A DNA stretch of 64,000 nt, from positions 930,001 to 994,000 of the forward strand of contig NZ_FOUX01000002.1 of assembly GCF_900114995.1 (NCBI RefSeq), written 5' to 3'. The translations under genes and the position numbers were made by a program. The notes beneath the pieces are model-generated. The model was not told where the DNA came from. It made no database searches and saw only the letters and a list, made by a program, of their open reading frames with translations. Below, one piece after another: positions 8,919 to 17,539 of the stretch; position 1 is the first letter of the stretch; every line of letters begins with the position of its first letter. The DNA comes from Chitinophaga sp. YR627 (lineage in GTDB: Bacteria; Bacteroidota; Bacteroidia; Chitinophagales; Chitinophagaceae).

Positions 8919-9347
8919 ATGTTGTCTAAAAAAACGCAATACGCTTTTCACGCGCTCATACACCTGGCAGAGAATGCAGATAAAGGACCAATTCTGATAT
9001 CTGAAATAGCACAGGAAAAGAGCATTTCCATCAAATTCCTTGAGAATATCCTGCTGGAGCTGAAAAATGCCGGAATTCTCGGTAGTAAAAAAGGTAAAGG
9101 CGGTGGCTATTACCTGCTGAAAACACCCAAGGAAATCCCTCTTGCGAAGATCATCCGCCTGCTGGATGGCGCCATCGCGCTACTCCCCTGCGTAAGTCTC
9201 AACTATTATGAAAAATGTGAGAATTGCCGGGATGAAGCCGTGTGCGGCCTGAACGACGTAATGGGGAAAGTAAGAGATGCGACGCTGAAAATCCTTGAGA
9301 CCAAAACACTGAAGGATATATTGACCAGAAATGTCTCAATATTATAG
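8919..9347 (+). CDS. Rrf2-family transcriptional regulator (CysR/IscR-like)
   Basis: A 142-residue Rrf2 regulator. The N-terminal winged helix runs YAFHALIHLAE to ISEIAQEKSISIKFLENIL, with a wing at GKGGGYYLLK. A cysteine cluster (C-x8-C-x2-C-x5-C, starting LPCVSLNYYEKCENCRDEAVCG, residues 92-112) fits a possible Fe-S cluster or redox sensor, as in IscR, NsrR and RsrR. It lies directly upstream of cysHDN on the same strand but is separated by a terminator and about 410 bp. Control of sulfate assimilation is inferred from position and from CysR-like Rrf2 proteins in other bacteria. Confidence 0.85.
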   Translation: MLSKKTQYAFHALIHLAENADKGPILISEIAQEKSISIKFLENILLELKNAGILGSKKGKGGGYYLLKTPKEIPLAKIIRLLDGAIALLPCVSLNYYEKCENCRDEAVCGLNDVMGKVRDATLKILETKTLKDILTRNVSIL

Positions 9348-9354
9348 CTGAAAG

Positions 9355-9381
9355 GCCGGAGTTCACGCTCCGGCTTTTTTT
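9355..9381 (+). terminator. Rho-independent terminator after the Rrf2 gene
   Basis: A GCCGGAG / CTCCGGC-type stem with a TTCACG loop is followed by seven T. It separates the regulator transcript from the cys operon. Confidence 0.9.
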
Positions 9382-9793
9382 ATCGGTATCTATTCCTCAT
9401 CGCTGCCCAACTTTACACCAGTTACTTCCAATGGTCCACCCCCTTAGCTGGCATCATAATCAATTGCCCTCCCACCTGCTATCTCCATTTATCCGCACCC
9501 CCTAAACACGCTATCTGTCCTTATCTTCCCCCATAGAAAATACCAGACGCAAGCGACCCAGGCAATAGCAGTCATTTTCCAGATCACTTCACCCTGAACA
9601 ACATAATCAATTAGCAATCAAATATTAATACACTTTTAATTACCCCAATATCCTCCATTTAAAAAAACCCTATCTTTTTTATAGAGTTTATGTATTTTTG
9701 TATACAACACCAGTTGTCAATTATAATTAAAGGAAGTATCACTGGCATTCGCAGGCAACTACGGATGAATGTCAGTTTATTGAGATAGATCAC
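9382..9793 (+). promoter_or_regulatory. cysH: cysHDN upstream region with candidate promoter
   Basis: This 412-bp gene-free stretch has a C-rich, low-G first half with no feature I can name and an AT-rich second half. A TAnnTTTG box (TATTTTTG) is at 9693-9700. It sits within the partly palindromic TGTATTTTTGTATACA, a plausible operator for the neighbouring Rrf2 regulator. The leader from there to the cysH ATG is about 90 nt. No convincing -33 TTG is seen. Confidence 0.45.
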
Positions 9794-10477
9794 ATGGAGA
9801 ATATCAGTACAGCACTGGAAGGGCTAGATCCAATTGCTGCCATGCAGTATCTGGCAGCAGAATTTCCCGGAGCGGTGGCCTTTTCCACCTCATTTGGACA
9901 GGAAGATCAGGTGATTGCAGACATGATTTGGCGTGCTAACCTGCCTGTCAGGGTCTTCACACTGGACACCGGCCGTTTGTTTCAGGAAACCTATGACCTG
10001 ATGGACCTCACCCGCGCCCGCTACAAAAAGACATTTGAAGTTTATTTCCCGGAAACTGCATCAGTAGAGAAATTACTGCAGGAAAAAGGTCCTAACAGCT
10101 TCTATGAATCTGTTGAAAACCGTAAAGAATGCTGTAATATCCGTAAAGTAGTACCGCTGAACCGCGCCCTGCAGGGTGTAAAGGTCTGGATCACCGGCCT
10201 CCGTGCAGAACAGTCTGAAAACCGTCAGGCGCTCCACGCCCTGGAATGGGACGAACAACGTCAGCTGTACAAATACAATCCACTGATCAACTGGAGCTAT
10301 GACGAAATGATCAATTATCTGCAGGAGCAAAATGTTCCCTATAACAAATTGCACGACAAAGGCTTCATTTCTATCGGGTGCGCCCCCTGTACCCGTGCCA
10401 TCGAACCGGGCGAGCATCCCCGTGCCGGCAGATGGTGGTGGGAACTGTCAAAAAAAGAATGCGGCTTACATGGCTGA
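9794..10477 (+). CDS. cysH: assimilatory APS/PAPS reductase, Fe-S type
   Basis: A 227-residue CysH that reduces activated sulfate to sulfite with thioredoxin or glutaredoxin. The nucleotide-binding PP-loop is at FSTSFGQEDQ (near residue 35). The Fe-S cluster cysteines CC (KECCNIRK) and C-x2-C (GCAPCTRA) are both present, which marks the adenylyl-sulfate (APS) branch rather than E. coli-type PAPS reductases. The redox-active cysteine is in the C-terminal ECGLH motif. It is the first gene of an operon with cysD and cysN. No cysC (APS kinase) is present, which fits direct APS reduction. Confidence 0.93.
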   Translation: MENISTALEGLDPIAAMQYLAAEFPGAVAFSTSFGQEDQVIADMIWRANLPVRVFTLDTGRLFQETYDLMDLTRARYKKTFEVYFPETASVEKLLQEKGPNSFYESVENRKECCNIRKVVPLNRALQGVKVWITGLRAEQSENRQALHALEWDEQRQLYKYNPLINWSYDEMINYLQEQNVPYNKLHDKGFISIGCAPCTRAIEPGEHPRAGRWWWELSKKECGLHG

Positions 10478-10551
10478 TCTGACATTCCCTTTATAACTTG
10501 TAACTGATTTGATTCATCTGGTCCCCGAGGGACATTTTAAAAAAAAGACTT

Positions 10552-11460
10552 ATGACCAATAAAATACAGTGGGAGTTTCCGCAGGCACTGGAAGACGAGG
10601 CCATCTATATTTTACGTGAAACAGCTGCACAGTTCGAACGCCCTGCTATCCTGTTCTCAGGTGGTAAGGACTCTATCACGATCGTGCGCCTGGCGCAAAA
10701 GGCATTTTATCCTGGTAAAGTTCCTTTTCCCTTATTACACGTAGATACCGGCCACAACTTCCCCGAAACTATTCAGTTCCGTGACTGGCTGGTGGAATCA
10801 CTGGGTCTTGATCTTAAAGTAAGATATGTGCAGGATAGCATCAACCAGGGTAAAGTACAGGAAGAAACTGGTAAATATGCCAGCAGAAACGCTCTGCAGA
10901 CTGTCACCCTGCTGGACGCTATCGAAGAACTGAAATTCGACGCCTGCATCGGCGGCGCACGTCGTGATGAAGAAAAAGCCCGTGCGAAAGAAAGGATCTT
11001 CTCCGTAAGGGACGAATTCGGTCAGTGGAATGCTAAAATGCAACGTCCTGAACTGTTCGATATGCTCAACGGTAAAATACAGATGGGTGAAAACGTACGC
11101 GTATTCCCGATCTCCAACTGGACAGAACTGGACGTGTGGAACTACATCCGCAGAGAGAAGCTGGAAATTCCATCCATCTACTTCTCCCACGAAAGAGATA
11201 TCATTGAAAGAGATGGTATGTACTGGCCTACCTCCCCATTCCTCAATACAACAGAAGAAGAAACGCCTTTCCGCCAGAAAGTACGCTTCCGCACAGTAGG
11301 CGACATGACCTGTACCGCTGCTGTTATCTCTGAGGCAGATAAACTGGAAGATATCATCTCCGAAATACTCGAAGCCAAGATATCTGAAAGAGGCGCCCGT
11401 ATTGATGATAAACGCTCTGAAGCAGCAATGGAAAAGAGAAAACAGGCAGGCTACTTCTAG
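10552..11460 (+). CDS. cysD: sulfate adenylyltransferase small subunit
   Basis: A 302-residue ATP sulfurylase subunit 2, which makes APS from ATP and sulfate together with CysN. The PP-loop SGGKDS is near residue 36, followed by LHVDTGHNFPET, GGARRDEEKARAKER and the C-terminal tail MEKRKQAGYF, which is characteristic of CysD. The length matches the family (about 300). It lies 74 bp downstream of cysH and 42 bp upstream of cysN, with no terminators between. Confidence 0.96.
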   Translation: MTNKIQWEFPQALEDEAIYILRETAAQFERPAILFSGGKDSITIVRLAQKAFYPGKVPFPLLHVDTGHNFPETIQFRDWLVESLGLDLKVRYVQDSINQGKVQEETGKYASRNALQTVTLLDAIEELKFDACIGGARRDEEKARAKERIFSVRDEFGQWNAKMQRPELFDMLNGKIQMGENVRVFPISNWTELDVWNYIRREKLEIPSIYFSHERDIIERDGMYWPTSPFLNTTEEETPFRQKVRFRTVGDMTCTAAVISEADKLEDIISEILEAKISERGARIDDKRSEAAMEKRKQAGYF

Positions 11461-11502
11461 TCCTTCCTGTCGCATACGCACTTATTAACTTGTATAAAAA
11501 TT

Positions 11503-12792
11503 ATGGTGGAACACCACAATGCGCCACCACTCAAAAAATATAACATGGAGGTTTTACGTATAACCACTTCCGGCAGTGTAGATGATGGTAAAAGCACCCT
11601 GATAGGCAGGCTGCTCTATGATACTCATTCTATCCCACAGGATAAAATGGAAGCTTTACATGCTGCCAGCAAACGCAAAGGACTTGATTTTACCGACCTG
11701 TCATTGCTGACAGACGGCCTCGTGGCTGAACGTGAACAAGGTATCACCATCGACGTGGCACATATCTACTTCTCCACTCCTACCCGTAAATACATCATCG
11801 CCGATACACCTGGTCACATCGAGTATACCCGTAACATGGTGACCGGTGCTTCCAATGCACAGGTATCCCTGATCCTGATCGATGCACGTAAAGGTATCGT
11901 CGAACAAACTTACCGCCACTTCTTCATCGCCTGCCTCCTGCGTATCCCATACCTGGTAGTATGCGTGAATAAAATGGACCTGGTAGAATACAGCGAGGCA
12001 CGCTTTAACCAGATCGTGGAAGACTTCCAGCAACTGATCGCTAAAGCGCCATTCAAAGCGCCTTCTATCAAATACATCCCGATCTCTTCCATCTACGGAG
12101 AAAATCTGGCCACCCGTTCTGAAAAGATCAGCTGGTACTCCGAAGAATCCCTTCTTGAATACCTGGAACAGATCACCTTCGATCACGCAGACAGCAGTCA
12201 CCCTGCACGTTTCAAAGTACAGTCCGTGATCCGTCCGAAAACAGATGCCTACCATGACTTCCGCGGTTTCGCAGGGAAAGTGGTAAGCGGACATTTCAAC
12301 GTAGGTGATGAGATCATCTCCCTGCCCTCTCAGCAGAAAAGCCGTATCAAAACCATCGAGCAGTTCGAAACACAACTCACTACCGCAGAAGCGCGTCAGA
12401 GCGTTGTCATCACACTGGAAGATGAAATTGATACCAGCCGTGGCAGCATGCTGTCCAGACCAGAAAATGCACCTTCCCTGCTGAAAGAGATCGATGCACA
12501 GGTATGCTGGATGGATCAGACCAAACTGGTGCCTGGTAAAACGTATCTGCTGCAACATGGCGTAAACCGTGTGAAGGCGAAAGTACAGCAGATCCAGCAC
12601 GTGATCGATGTAACCTCCAATACCATCCTGGAAGACAGGAAAGAAATGGGCCTGAATGATATTGGTAAGATCACACTGAAAACAGCACATCCGATATTTG
12701 CAGATAGTTATGATGCTAATCCTGCAAATGGCGCCTTCATCCTGATCGATGAAATGAGCAATTCAACGGTCGCTGTTGGATTCGTAGCATAA
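11503..12792 (+). CDS. cysN: sulfate adenylyltransferase large subunit (GTPase)
   Basis: A 429-residue EF-Tu-like GTPase that drives APS synthesis by CysD. G1 is GSVDDGKST (near residue 25), the switch region is REQGITIDVAH, G3 is DTPGH and G4 is NKMD. Beta-barrel domains follow. The C-terminus ends without a fused APS kinase, unlike NodQ-type proteins. The start may be the annotated ATG or the internal Met before EVLRITTSGS, but the longer form has room for the usual N-terminal tail. It is the last gene of cysHDN and is followed by a strong terminator. Sulfite reductase must lie elsewhere. Confidence 0.95.
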   Translation: MVEHHNAPPLKKYNMEVLRITTSGSVDDGKSTLIGRLLYDTHSIPQDKMEALHAASKRKGLDFTDLSLLTDGLVAEREQGITIDVAHIYFSTPTRKYIIADTPGHIEYTRNMVTGASNAQVSLILIDARKGIVEQTYRHFFIACLLRIPYLVVCVNKMDLVEYSEARFNQIVEDFQQLIAKAPFKAPSIKYIPISSIYGENLATRSEKISWYSEESLLEYLEQITFDHADSSHPARFKVQSVIRPKTDAYHDFRGFAGKVVSGHFNVGDEIISLPSQQKSRIKTIEQFETQLTTAEARQSVVITLEDEIDTSRGSMLSRPENAPSLLKEIDAQVCWMDQTKLVPGKTYLLQHGVNRVKAKVQQIQHVIDVTSNTILEDRKEMGLNDIGKITLKTAHPIFADSYDANPANGAFILIDEMSNSTVAVGFVA

Positions 12793-12815
12793 AAATCTCA
12801 ACTACTCAAAATAGA

Positions 12816-12848
12816 AAAGACGAATGCAAATTGCATTCGTCTTTTTTT
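12816..12848 (+). terminator. Rho-independent terminator of cysHDN
   Basis: A nearly perfect AAAGACGAATGCAA / TTGCATTCGTCTTT stem runs into a T-run. It lies between cysN and the convergent S41 peptidase gene, so it may act in both directions. Confidence 0.9.
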
Positions 12849-12860
12849 ATGCGGATACTT

Positions 12861-13874
12861 TTAATGAACAGGCCTGAACTGTGGCCGCCCGATCTTCGCA
12901 TGAATACAGGCATCAATTTCTGCTTCCGTCTTCGCTGCACAATCAGGCTGTACGCCCTGTTGCTCCCAGGTAGCTGTCGTACCATGCCAGACCGGCGCCA
13001 TTTCTGAAACCGAGATAAAGATGTCCTTATTCACCGGTAGCCAGACATTCATATTCGCAGCGCCGGCAGATGCCTCCCCTATCACCGTCCCCCTTTTCAT
13101 TTTCTGCAATACAAACGCAAACGCCTCTGCGGCAGATGCTGTCTTACGATTGATCAGAATAAAAACGGGACGCTCATAACGGGGCTCTTTTAGCCACGAT
13201 ACGGTACTATCGGAGGTATGTTCACCTGTCCGGCTGGTAAAGGTCAGTAAAGGCGTTTTTGGCGGCAGAAAATAGCTTTCAAATACAGCGCCGGTATCAC
13301 TCCCTCCCCCACCGTTATTCCGCAGGTCTATTACCAGCGCTCTTGTATTGGCCACAAACGCCATAGCCGCGTATAATGTAGCCAGACTTTTACGGGAAAT
13401 ATTGATTTCGGCCAGCCGTAAATACCCCACATTATCAGCAGCGATACGCACACTTTCAAAACCATAGTTATGATCTGCTGCTACCGGACTATAAAAAAAA
13501 GGATCTTCACCAGGTGTATTACCACCAACTGCTGCTGGTGCCGCTGCTTTATCAGCAGCCAGTAACTCCTGACATCTAATCGGGTCATTCCTGACATACA
13601 GATGCCCGTCATGACTAAAGTCCTGTAAACTTTTAGTCGCCAGCTGCGCAAATTCCTGCCAGCTTTTTACAGCAGTAAATTTACCTGCTTTCAGCTGTGC
13701 CTGCAGATGACTGGCAATAGCCCCTCCTTTCTCAGCGGAAACATACCGGTCCTGCAAAAGGACCGCCATTTTATCCACCGCATCGGCGATCTCTTTTTTA
13801 GCAGGGGCCTGTGCATAAGCCGCCATATAAAAAACGATATAAATAACTGTTAACCAGCTGCTCCGGAAATACAT
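12861..13874 (-). CDS. secreted S41-family (tail-specific-like) peptidase
   Basis: A 337-residue protein with a signal peptide (residues 1-22, ending AAYAQA). The S41 catalytic fold includes VGYLRLAEI, the substrate-binding stretch LVIDLRNNGGG, and the nucleophile region INRKTASAAEAFAF, where Ser in TASAAE is the likely catalytic residue. TVIGEASAGA comes next. It has no PDZ domain, so it resembles interphotoreceptor-retinoid-binding-like S41 proteins rather than classic CtpA. It probably acts in the periplasm on unknown peptides. The AraC regulator gene lies 77 bp upstream on the same strand. Confidence 0.85.
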   Translation of the reverse strand: MYFRSSWLTVIYIVFYMAAYAQAPAKKEIADAVDKMAVLLQDRYVSAEKGGAIASHLQAQLKAGKFTAVKSWQEFAQLATKSLQDFSHDGHLYVRNDPIRCQELLAADKAAAPAAVGGNTPGEDPFFYSPVAADHNYGFESVRIAADNVGYLRLAEINISRKSLATLYAAMAFVANTRALVIDLRNNGGGGSDTGAVFESYFLPPKTPLLTFTSRTGEHTSDSTVSWLKEPRYERPVFILINRKTASAAEAFAFVLQKMKRGTVIGEASAGAANMNVWLPVNKDIFISVSEMAPVWHGTTATWEQQGVQPDCAAKTEAEIDACIHAKIGRPQFRPVH

Positions 13875-13951
13875 ATACTTTCTTTTTCTGCGAAGTTCAA
13901 TGATCCCGTATGCTTAAAATTGGATGGATTTAGCGGGCGCTGTGGAACGGA

Positions 13952-14800
13952 TTAAAATTTCCTGAATGCTTTGGGTAAAAAGCCGGTCTGCGCTTTAAAT
14001 GCCCGTATAAAATGACTCTGATCAAAGAAACCACACTGATAGGCGATCTCTGTCAATGATAATGTGGGCTGTCTGACAAGCAGCAGGGATCTTTCCACCC
14101 TGATCCTGCGCATATATTCTCCCAGCGAACAATCAAAATAAGCAGTAAAATGCCGGGATACGGTAACAGGATGCAAGGCAGTAACTGTACTGAGATCCTG
14201 CAAAGAGATGTGCTCATTCCAGCGGTCATGCAGCAATTCAATGACTTTATCCACACGTCCGCCGAATAGTTGTCTGTCCGTTTTTTCACGCGTTCCGGCT
14301 GTCTGTAATAATGATAATAATTGCTGATGAACAGACAGGCTGCTATGCTGGTCTGCCACCTGGCAGTCGTGATAAATACGAAGTGCGGTCAGTTTTGCCT
14401 GGGTATGGAAAAGGGGATTATGAGCGGGAGAGAACGATTGATGCAGGTTATCCAGTGCCTTAAAAGCATTATGAGGCCCGGCAGTAAAGCTGGCCTCATA
14501 ATGTTGTAAAAAATGATCTTCTATTTCAAGATTGATATTCAGCGAAGGATGTTGTGTATGGCTGTTGCGGTGCCACTCACCTCCCGGATAAAACACCATA
14601 TTACCTGGCCGCAACACCTGATCCGTTTGTTTACGATACTCACGGTTGCCTCCTTCCAGGATAAAGGAAAGATGGTTGTTCTGATGAAAATGCCATCCTT
14701 CAAATACCTTCTCATGATAGCTGGTCTTATTGATGATAAGTCCATCCACATGAAAAGTACGGTTGTTTTTACCCAGATATTCCCCGTTCTCCAGCTTCAT
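13952..14800 (-). CDS. AraC-family transcriptional regulator
   Basis: A 282-residue regulator. An N-terminal cupin sensor (WHFHQNNHLSFILEGG, then GNMVFYPGGEWHRN) precedes a C-terminal AraC DNA-binding domain at residues 185-282. The first helix-turn-helix is around ISLQDLSTVTALHPVTVSRHF. The second carries the diagnostic LTEIAYQCGFFDQSHFIRAF and a final GFLPKAFRK. The ligand is unknown. The S41 peptidase downstream on the same strand is a possible target. Confidence 0.9.
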   Translation of the reverse strand: MKLENGEYLGKNNRTFHVDGLIINKTSYHEKVFEGWHFHQNNHLSFILEGGNREYRKQTDQVLRPGNMVFYPGGEWHRNSHTQHPSLNINLEIEDHFLQHYEASFTAGPHNAFKALDNLHQSFSPAHNPLFHTQAKLTALRIYHDCQVADQHSSLSVHQQLLSLLQTAGTREKTDRQLFGGRVDKVIELLHDRWNEHISLQDLSTVTALHPVTVSRHFTAYFDCSLGEYMRRIRVERSLLLVRQPTLSLTEIAYQCGFFDQSHFIRAFKAQTGFLPKAFRKF

Positions 14801-14847
14801 ACGCGAAAATTGAAGGTTTGCGTTGAGCCAAATGTAGGAATAAGCGC

Positions 14848-15792
14848 TTACTTTTTAAGGTTCTTCAGCATATCCACTGTCATATTCTCCAGGTTGTATT
14901 CCGGTTTCCAACCCCAGTCCTGACGGGCCAGGTTGTCATCCATGCTCTGTGGCCAGCCATCAGCGATCTGCTGGCGGTAATCTGGTTCATAGCTGATGGT
15001 AAATTCAGGGATGTGCTTTTTGATCTCAGCAGCGATCTCTTTCGGAGAAAAGCTCATGCCACCAAGGTTATAGGAAGAACGCACCTTCACTTTATCTTTA
15101 TCGGCCTCCATCAGCTCGATGGTAGCACGGATAGCATCCGGCATGTACATCATTGGCAGGTAAGTGCCTTCTGACAGGAAGCAGGTATATTTCTTTTCTT
15201 CGAGTGCTTCATGGAAGATCTCAATAGCGTAATCGGTAGTACCGCCACCTGGCGCTGATTTATAACTGATCAGACCCGGGTAACGCAGACTACGAACGTC
15301 TACGCCATAACGGTGGCTGTAGTATTCACACCAGCGTTCACCTGCAAACTTGCTGATACCATAAATGGTCGTCGGCTCGATGATGGTGTGCTGAGGCGTA
15401 TCCTGTTTTGGTGAATTCGGACCGAATACCGCAATGGAACTTGGCCAGTATACTTTGTCGATATTTTCTTCTTTCGCAATATCCAGTACGTTCAGCAGGC
15501 TCGCCATGTTAATGTGCCATGCCAGCAGTGGGTTCTTTTCACCGGTAGCAGAAAGGATCGCAGCCAGCAGGTAGATCTGCGTGATATTATGACGGATAAC
15601 CAGTACGTGGAGCATCTCTTTGTTCATAACATCGAGGGATACGTAAGGACCGGTCCCCTTCAGCAGGTCGTGTTCTTCGCGAAGATCGGATGCGATTACG
15701 TTTGCATCTCCGTACATCTTTCTTAATGCGAGTGTGAGTTCAACACCAATCTGCCCGCAGGCGCCGATTACCAGTATTTTATCTTTCTTCAT
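14848..15792 (-). CDS. L-threonine 3-dehydrogenase, short-chain (epimerase-like) type
   Basis: A 314-residue extended SDR. The NAD-binding motif is GACGQIGVEL (residues 10-19). The catalytic YxxxK is YGISKFAGE, with SSIAVFGPNSP upstream. The order and wording of motifs (ILSATGEKNPLLAWHINM, RYPGLISYKSAPGGGTTDYA, WPQSMDDNLARQDWGW) match the SDR-type threonine dehydrogenases described in Flavobacterium and other Bacteroidota. These oxidise threonine to 2-amino-3-ketobutyrate. No kbl partner lies next to it. A generic nucleotide-sugar epimerase is the alternative but less likely. Confidence 0.85.
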   Translation of the reverse strand: MKKDKILVIGACGQIGVELTLALRKMYGDANVIASDLREEHDLLKGTGPYVSLDVMNKEMLHVLVIRHNITQIYLLAAILSATGEKNPLLAWHINMASLLNVLDIAKEENIDKVYWPSSIAVFGPNSPKQDTPQHTIIEPTTIYGISKFAGERWCEYYSHRYGVDVRSLRYPGLISYKSAPGGGTTDYAIEIFHEALEEKKYTCFLSEGTYLPMMYMPDAIRATIELMEADKDKVKVRSSYNLGGMSFSPKEIAAEIKKHIPEFTISYEPDYRQQIADGWPQSMDDNLARQDWGWKPEYNLENMTVDMLKNLKK

Positions 15793-16018
15793 GCTATCTC
15801 GAATGAATGGCTTTTTTAATTAAGACGTAATATTAACAGCTTCTGTAGTAATTCAGAACAGCTCCCTTCAGCGCATGACAATGCGGTAACAATCCGGAAA
15901 ATTACTTTGTAAAAGATGCACGCCCAGCGAACATTCCATGGTTTCAGATTACAATATTATGACAATTATAGAAAATAGCCCATACACTTCAACTGAAAAG
16001 TAATCCCTTAGAATAGCG

Positions 16019-16026
16019 TAACTTTG
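16019..16026 (+). promoter_or_regulatory. kdsA: candidate -7 box (TAACTTTG) for kdsA
   Basis: A TAnnTTTG match 20 bp before the kdsA ATG, giving a short leader. A -33 TTG is not obvious. Confidence 0.5.
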
Positions 16027-16046
16027 CGATCTCAAATACAAAAATC

Positions 16047-16871
16047 ATGTCAGCAACAACACATCTGAAATCCCTTTTTAAGGATCAATACAATCCTGAC
16101 AACTTTTTTCTGATAGCCGGTCCTTGTGTAGTAGAGGATGAAGCGCTGCTGATGCATGTAGCTGAAAAAGTTTCAGGAATCTGCAAAAGACTGAATATTC
16201 CATATATTTTTAAAGCGTCTTACCGTAAAGCAAACCGTACCAGCATCAACTCTTTCGCAGGCGTTGGTGATGTGGAAGGACTGGACCTGCTGCAAAAAAC
16301 CAAAGAAACATTTGATCTGCCTGTTACAACAGATATTCACTCTGCTGCGGAAGCTGCTATGGCTGCTGCGTATGTGGATATACTGCAGATCCCGGCGTTC
16401 CTTTGCCGCCAGACCGACATCCTGATCGCAGCTGCGGAAACAGGTAAAGTGGTGAATGTGAAGAAAGGCCAGTTTGTAAGCGGCGAAGCCATGAAATTTG
16501 CCGTTGAAAAAGTAAAACAGGCAGGTAATGATAAGGTCTGGCTGACCGAACGCGGTACCACCTTCGGTTATCAGGACCTGGTAGTAGACTACCGCAATAT
16601 TCCTATCATGCGTGAACATGGCGTACCTGTTATCATGGATTGTACACACTCCCTGCAACAGCCTAACCAGACCAGCGGCGTAACCGGAGGTAACCCGAAA
16701 CTAATCAGCACTATCGCCAAGGCAGCTATTGCTACCGGTGCAGATGGTCTGTTCATCGAAACACACCCTGATCCATCCAAAGCTAAATCTGATGGCGCCA
16801 ATATGCTGCACCTGGATCTGCTGGAAGGATTACTGGAAGACCTGGTAAGGATCCGTGAAGTAGTAAGATAA
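16047..16871 (+). CDS. kdsA: 3-deoxy-8-phosphooctulonate synthase
   Basis: A 274-residue KdsA that condenses phosphoenolpyruvate with arabinose 5-phosphate to Kdo-8-phosphate for lipopolysaccharide. Recognisable segments are FLIAGPCVVE near the start, IFKASYRKANRTS, TDIHSAAEA, LQIPAFLCRQTD, VKKGQF, LTERGTTFGY and the C-terminal FIETHPDPSKAKSDGAN. Length and order fit the family exactly. The gene is monocistronic, with an inverted-repeat intergenic region following it. Confidence 0.97.
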   Translation: MSATTHLKSLFKDQYNPDNFFLIAGPCVVEDEALLMHVAEKVSGICKRLNIPYIFKASYRKANRTSINSFAGVGDVEGLDLLQKTKETFDLPVTTDIHSAAEAAMAAAYVDILQIPAFLCRQTDILIAAAETGKVVNVKKGQFVSGEAMKFAVEKVKQAGNDKVWLTERGTTFGYQDLVVDYRNIPIMREHGVPVIMDCTHSLQQPNQTSGVTGGNPKLISTIAKAAIATGADGLFIETHPDPSKAKSDGANMLHLDLLEGLLEDLVRIREVVR

Positions 16872-16883
16872 GGGACCGTTCCC

Positions 16884-17028
16884 AGTATTATAGTTGATAG
16901 TCCATAGACGATAGCTGGCCTGCCTTTTGTATAAAAACAAGACAGGAAAATAGTTATAGTCTATGGACTATTTCTTATCTTAGGATAAGACTACGACCAA
17001 CTCATTTTCAGACTATAACTATAATACT
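16884..17028. repeat. inverted heptamer-repeat element
   Basis: The left side has four TAGnnnn units (TAGTTGA, TAGTCCA, TAGACGA, TAGCTGG, 16891-16918), preceded by AGTATTA. The right end (17009-17027) is the near-exact reverse complement, AGACTATAACTATAATACT. An internal copy, ATAGTCTATGGACTA (16956-16970), is also inverted relative to the left array. The whole 145-bp block can fold back on itself and fills most of the gap between kdsA and the next gene. Confidence 0.6.
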
Positions 17029-17052
17029 AAACACCCAAAAATTTTACTCACC

Positions 17053-17457
17053 ATGATCAATTTACATGATGTAAAAGCAGGAGATACAGTTTTAGTGGAG
17101 TATGAAGGAAAGACGGTGGAAGGTCAGGTATTGGAAGTTAACCGCGAAGACAAACAGGTATGTGTATTAACCGGAGAACAGGAATTCTGGTATGACCTCC
17201 AGGACCTTTATTCAATTCCACTAAATGAAGAACAGTTACTGAAACTAAAGTTCAAAAAAGACGAATCTCTCTCAGTAAACGGCGGCGGCGAAATTTATGT
17301 ACGCGGGCCATTCTCCGTAAAACTGCACACCCTTGATGACGGTCACCCGGCCACCAGGTTGGATTACCGGGATGAACACAGGGAAATTAAAGGTTCCATC
17401 ACGGTGAATCAGTTGCAGAACCATTATCACGCAATGACAAATTTCCATCTGGATTAA
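17053..17457 (+). CDS. hypothetical protein, small beta-rich
   Basis: A 134-residue protein without a signal peptide. The first 60 residues (KAGDTVLVEYEGKTVEGQVLEV) look like a small SH3-like or KOW-like barrel. The second half contains GGGEIYVRGPFSVKLHTL and a His-rich end (LQNHYHAMTNFHLD). I do not recognise a named family. It lies about 180 bp after kdsA, with the inverted repeat element between, and is followed by a bidirectional terminator. Confidence 0.6.
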   Translation: MINLHDVKAGDTVLVEYEGKTVEGQVLEVNREDKQVCVLTGEQEFWYDLQDLYSIPLNEEQLLKLKFKKDESLSVNGGGEIYVRGPFSVKLHTLDDGHPATRLDYRDEHREIKGSITVNQLQNHYHAMTNFHLD

Positions 17458-17472
17458 GATAATCACTCAAAC

Positions 17473-17507
17473 AAAAAATCCATCCGCCGCTGGCAGATGG
17501 ATTTTTT
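17473..17507. terminator. bidirectional terminator
   Basis: An AAAAAATCCATC / GATGGATTTTTT stem lies between convergent genes. The A-run and T-run on the two sides make it functional in both directions. Confidence 0.88.
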
Positions 17508-17539
17508 GTTTACACTATTAAAAAGATTGGCTGTTAAGA

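Noticed and set aside
11701..12690. Long open frame antisense to cysN (329 codons)
   Set aside because: It is the mirror of a highly conserved GTPase gene, its translation shows no family motif, and it is Cys/Phe-rich in the way typical of shadow frames.
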